From Rickettsia typhi (lineage in GTDB: Bacteria > Pseudomonadota > Alphaproteobacteria > Rickettsiales > UBA1997): 6,626 nucleotides of DNA. This document shows, in pieces, positions 5,758 through 6,626 of this stretch. A program made the translations under genes and the position numbers. The DNA is taken from the NCBI GenBank assembly GCA_945861125.1, contig CAMASZ010000067.1, positions 1 to 6,626 on the forward strand. The letters are read 5' to 3'. Positions within the stretch are counted from its first letter, which is position 1. Each line of letters opens with the position of its first letter. The notes under the pieces are model-generated. The model searched no databases, was not told the origin of the DNA, and saw nothing but the letters and a program-made list of their open reading frames with translations.

Positions 5758-6367
5758 TTTGGGAGATAGCTTTTACAGCTTCGGAGCTTAAAATATCAAG
5801 CATTAGGAGCCAATTGTTTATTTTTGAACGACTATAGCTGATTTTAATTTTATATATCCAATTTAATTTTTTTGCATCATACATTCCAACTATCAATGCA
5901 ACCTCTTTGTTGTTGAGAAAATCATCTTGATTTCCAGAAATATTAATAATCATAAAATTATAATTGCCAAATTTTTTATGTATTTTTTTTAAAAAAACTT
6001 TAAAAGCATTATTATTGTTTAATAATGAATTTCCTGAGTTAGAAAGCAAATCTAGAGTAATTTTATGATATAAATTTTTTGAGATAGAATCAGCTATTTT
6101 TTTTACTTCTAATCCGCCATAGATTATTTGATCTAAATCTTCAATTTTTTTTAAATCTCTCGATATATTTAAATGAACTTTTTTTGCGTCTTCACCATAT
6201 TCATTTTTTTGATCAGCAAAAGTTGGAAATAAAATTATTTTCTTGGAATCATTCTTTTTGTAATTATTAATTTTTATTTCTGGATCAAGCGAGTTACAAG
6301 AGCTATTTGAAGCCAATATTATAAAAAAAATAATAAATTTCTTTTTAATTTGAGATTTGAGTTTCAT
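5729..6367 (-). CDS. Predicted exported protein or lipoprotein of unknown function
   Basis: 212 codons on the minus strand. The N-terminus has a basic region (K-L-K-S-Q-I-K-K-K), a hydrophobic run F-I-I-F-F-I-I-L-A and then S-N-S-S-C, with Cys24 as a possible lipidated residue. The lipobox is imperfect because Asn sits at -3. The mature part is lysine- and asparagine-rich, partly from AT-rich codons. The order of elements loosely recalls the CsgG/LpoB-like alpha/beta fold of envelope lipoproteins: a first strand K-I-I-L-F-P-T-F (43-50), a helix around 88-110, strands N-F-M-I-I-N-I-S-G (137-145) and V-A-L-I-V-G-M-Y-D-A (156-165) with W-I-Y-K-I-K-I-S (170-177), and a final helix. This is a hypothesis only. 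The start lies 18 bp after the tRNA-Tyr CCA and has no Shine-Dalgarno. No terminator intervenes, so co-transcription with the tRNAs is likely. Confidence 0.72.
   Translation of the reverse strand: MKLKSQIKKKFIIFFIILASNSSCNSLDPEIKINNYKKNDSKKIILFPTFADQKNEYGEDAKKVHLNISRDLKKIEDLDQIIYGGLEVKKIADSISKNLYHKITLDLLSNSGNSLLNNNNAFKVFLKKIHKKFGNYNFMIINISGNQDDFLNNKEVALIVGMYDAKKLNWIYKIKISYSRSKINNWLLMLDILSSEAVKAISQTKTNIHQNM
5771..5793 (+). repeat. Stem-loop just past the end of the + strand lipoprotein gene
   Basis: TTTTACAGCT (5771-5780) pairs with AGCTTAAAA (5785-5793) around a TCGG loop, giving nine base pairs with one bulged C. It starts 14 nt after the TAG of the + gene and lies inside the 3' coding part of the opposing gene. 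It has no following U-tract on the + strand, so it is at best a transcript-end or stability hairpin rather than a classic intrinsic terminator. Confidence 0.3.
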
Positions 6368-6385
6368 TGAGGTGGTTGGCGTGAG

Positions 6386-6471
6386 TGGTGGAGAGGGCAG
6401 GATTTGAACCTGCGAACGCTAACGCGGGCAGATTTACAGTCTGCTACCATTGACCACTCGGCCACCTCTCC
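6386..6471 (-). tRNA. tRNA-Tyr (GTA anticodon), CCA encoded
   Basis: Read on the minus strand, the 5' strand GGAGAGG pairs perfectly with CCTCTCC, followed by discriminator A and an encoded CCA at 6388-6386. The anticodon arm is GCAGA-ctGTAaa-TCTGC, giving anticodon GTA (tyrosine). A class II variable arm with a CGC/GCG stem follows. The T arm is GCAGG-TTCAAAT-CCTGC. The body is 83 nt plus CCA. All stems are intact, so it should be functional. It lies 23 bp downstream of tRNA-Gly on the same strand and 18 bp upstream of the exported-protein gene. Confidence 0.97.
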
Positions 6472-6494
6472 AATCTAAAGTTTTAAGGAATATA

Positions 6495-6568
6495 TGGAGC
6501 GGGTGAAGGGGATCGAACCCTCACGGCTAGCTTGGAAGGCTAGAACTCTACCATTGAGCTACACCCGC
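6495..6568 (-). tRNA. tRNA-Gly (TCC anticodon), CCA encoded
   Basis: Read on the minus strand, GCGGGTG pairs with CACCCGC, followed by discriminator T and an encoded CCA (6497-6495). The anticodon arm is CTAGC-ctTCCaa-GCTAG, giving anticodon TCC for GGA/GGG glycine codons. The T arm GAGGG-TTCGATC-CCCTT has one G-T pair. The body is 71 nt plus CCA. It is the first of a two-tRNA cluster with tRNA-Tyr. The Gly and Tyr tRNA pairing is also seen in the E. coli tyrU-glyT cluster, though there in the opposite order. Confidence 0.97.
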
Positions 6569-6586
6569 AAATAAACTTGTAAAACT

Positions 6587-6592
6587 ATTGTA
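6587..6592 (-). promoter_or_regulatory. Candidate -10 element for the tRNA-Gly/tRNA-Tyr transcript
   Basis: The minus strand reads TACAAT here, five of six matches to TATAAT, ending 18 nt before the tRNA-Gly 5' end. That would give a leader of about a dozen nucleotides, plausible for a processed tRNA precursor. No good -35 is found 16-18 bp upstream (only TTCTTT-like). The A/T bias makes chance matches common, so support is weak. Confidence 0.3.
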
Positions 6593-6594
6593 AA

Positions 6595-6616
6595 TATTCT
6601 TTTAATATAAAGAATA
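6595..6616. repeat. Perfect AT-rich inverted repeat upstream of the tRNAs
   Basis: TATTCTTT (6595-6602) and AAAGAATA (6609-6616) are perfect 8-bp arms around TAATAT. It lies just upstream of the candidate tRNA promoter -10, or at the end of whatever lies to the right. It could be an operator-like site or a weak terminator stem. It has little G/C and no flanking T-run, and chance is a real possibility at this base composition. Confidence 0.3.
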
Positions 6617-6626
6617 ATCCTGTCTT

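Noticed and set aside
1..6626. Search for CRISPR repeats, insertion sequences, toxin-antitoxin or defence genes, or a new system
   Set aside because: No regularly spaced repeats, transposase motifs or integration scars are visible. Every substantial frame is either a housekeeping gene or one of two small exported proteins, and none suggests a dedicated new system.

Overview
The window is AT-rich bacterial DNA (roughly 30% G+C by eye). It carries the distal part of the spc ribosomal operon followed by the alpha operon: rpmD (3' part), rplO, secY, adk, rpsM, rpsK, rpoA, rplQ. The best guess is an alphaproteobacterium with a reduced or streamlined genome, either Rickettsiales-like or an AT-rich marine lineage. 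Three things point that way. The RpoA tail carries the W-P-P-x-N-I-E-E-L motif I associate with alphaproteobacteria. The adenylate kinase has a four-cysteine LID and, from memory, resembles rickettsial Adk. Intergenic gaps are only 7 to 34 bp. Two predicted exported proteins with lipoprotein-like signals fit a Gram-negative envelope. The lineage call is inference and was not checked against a database.

Positions 1-5287 are nine co-directional + strand genes, almost certainly one transcript or a few overlapping ones. They encode ribosomal proteins uL30, uL15, uS13, uS11, bL17 and bL19, the SecY translocon channel, adenylate kinase and the RNA polymerase alpha subunit. secY and adk overlap by ATGA. 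The last gene is rplS (bL19), which in most bacteria sits with rpsP-rimM-trmD; here it starts 8 bp after rplQ, so the alpha operon appears to have gained a ribosomal gene. Most of these genes have A/T-only leaders with no Shine-Dalgarno sequence. The exception is rpsM, which has a clear GAGG and a TTG start.

Positions 5288-6367 hold two small genes of unknown function, both with an N-terminal export signal. They face each other and overlap by 29 bp at their 3' ends. I see no strong intrinsic terminator at this junction.

Positions 6386-6568 hold two minus-strand tRNA genes, Gly(TCC) then Tyr(GTA), both with an encoded CCA. The minus-strand exported-protein gene begins only 18 bp after the tRNA-Tyr CCA, so the three are probably transcribed together.

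Most of the window is ordinary housekeeping. I see no CRISPR array, insertion sequence, defence cassette or other dedicated novel system. The parts worth a second look are the rplS relocation, the tRNA-to-lipoprotein junction with its odd GC-rich spacer, the convergent overlapping pair, and a few departures from family consensus (short uL15 tail, SecY F-I-F-G loop).
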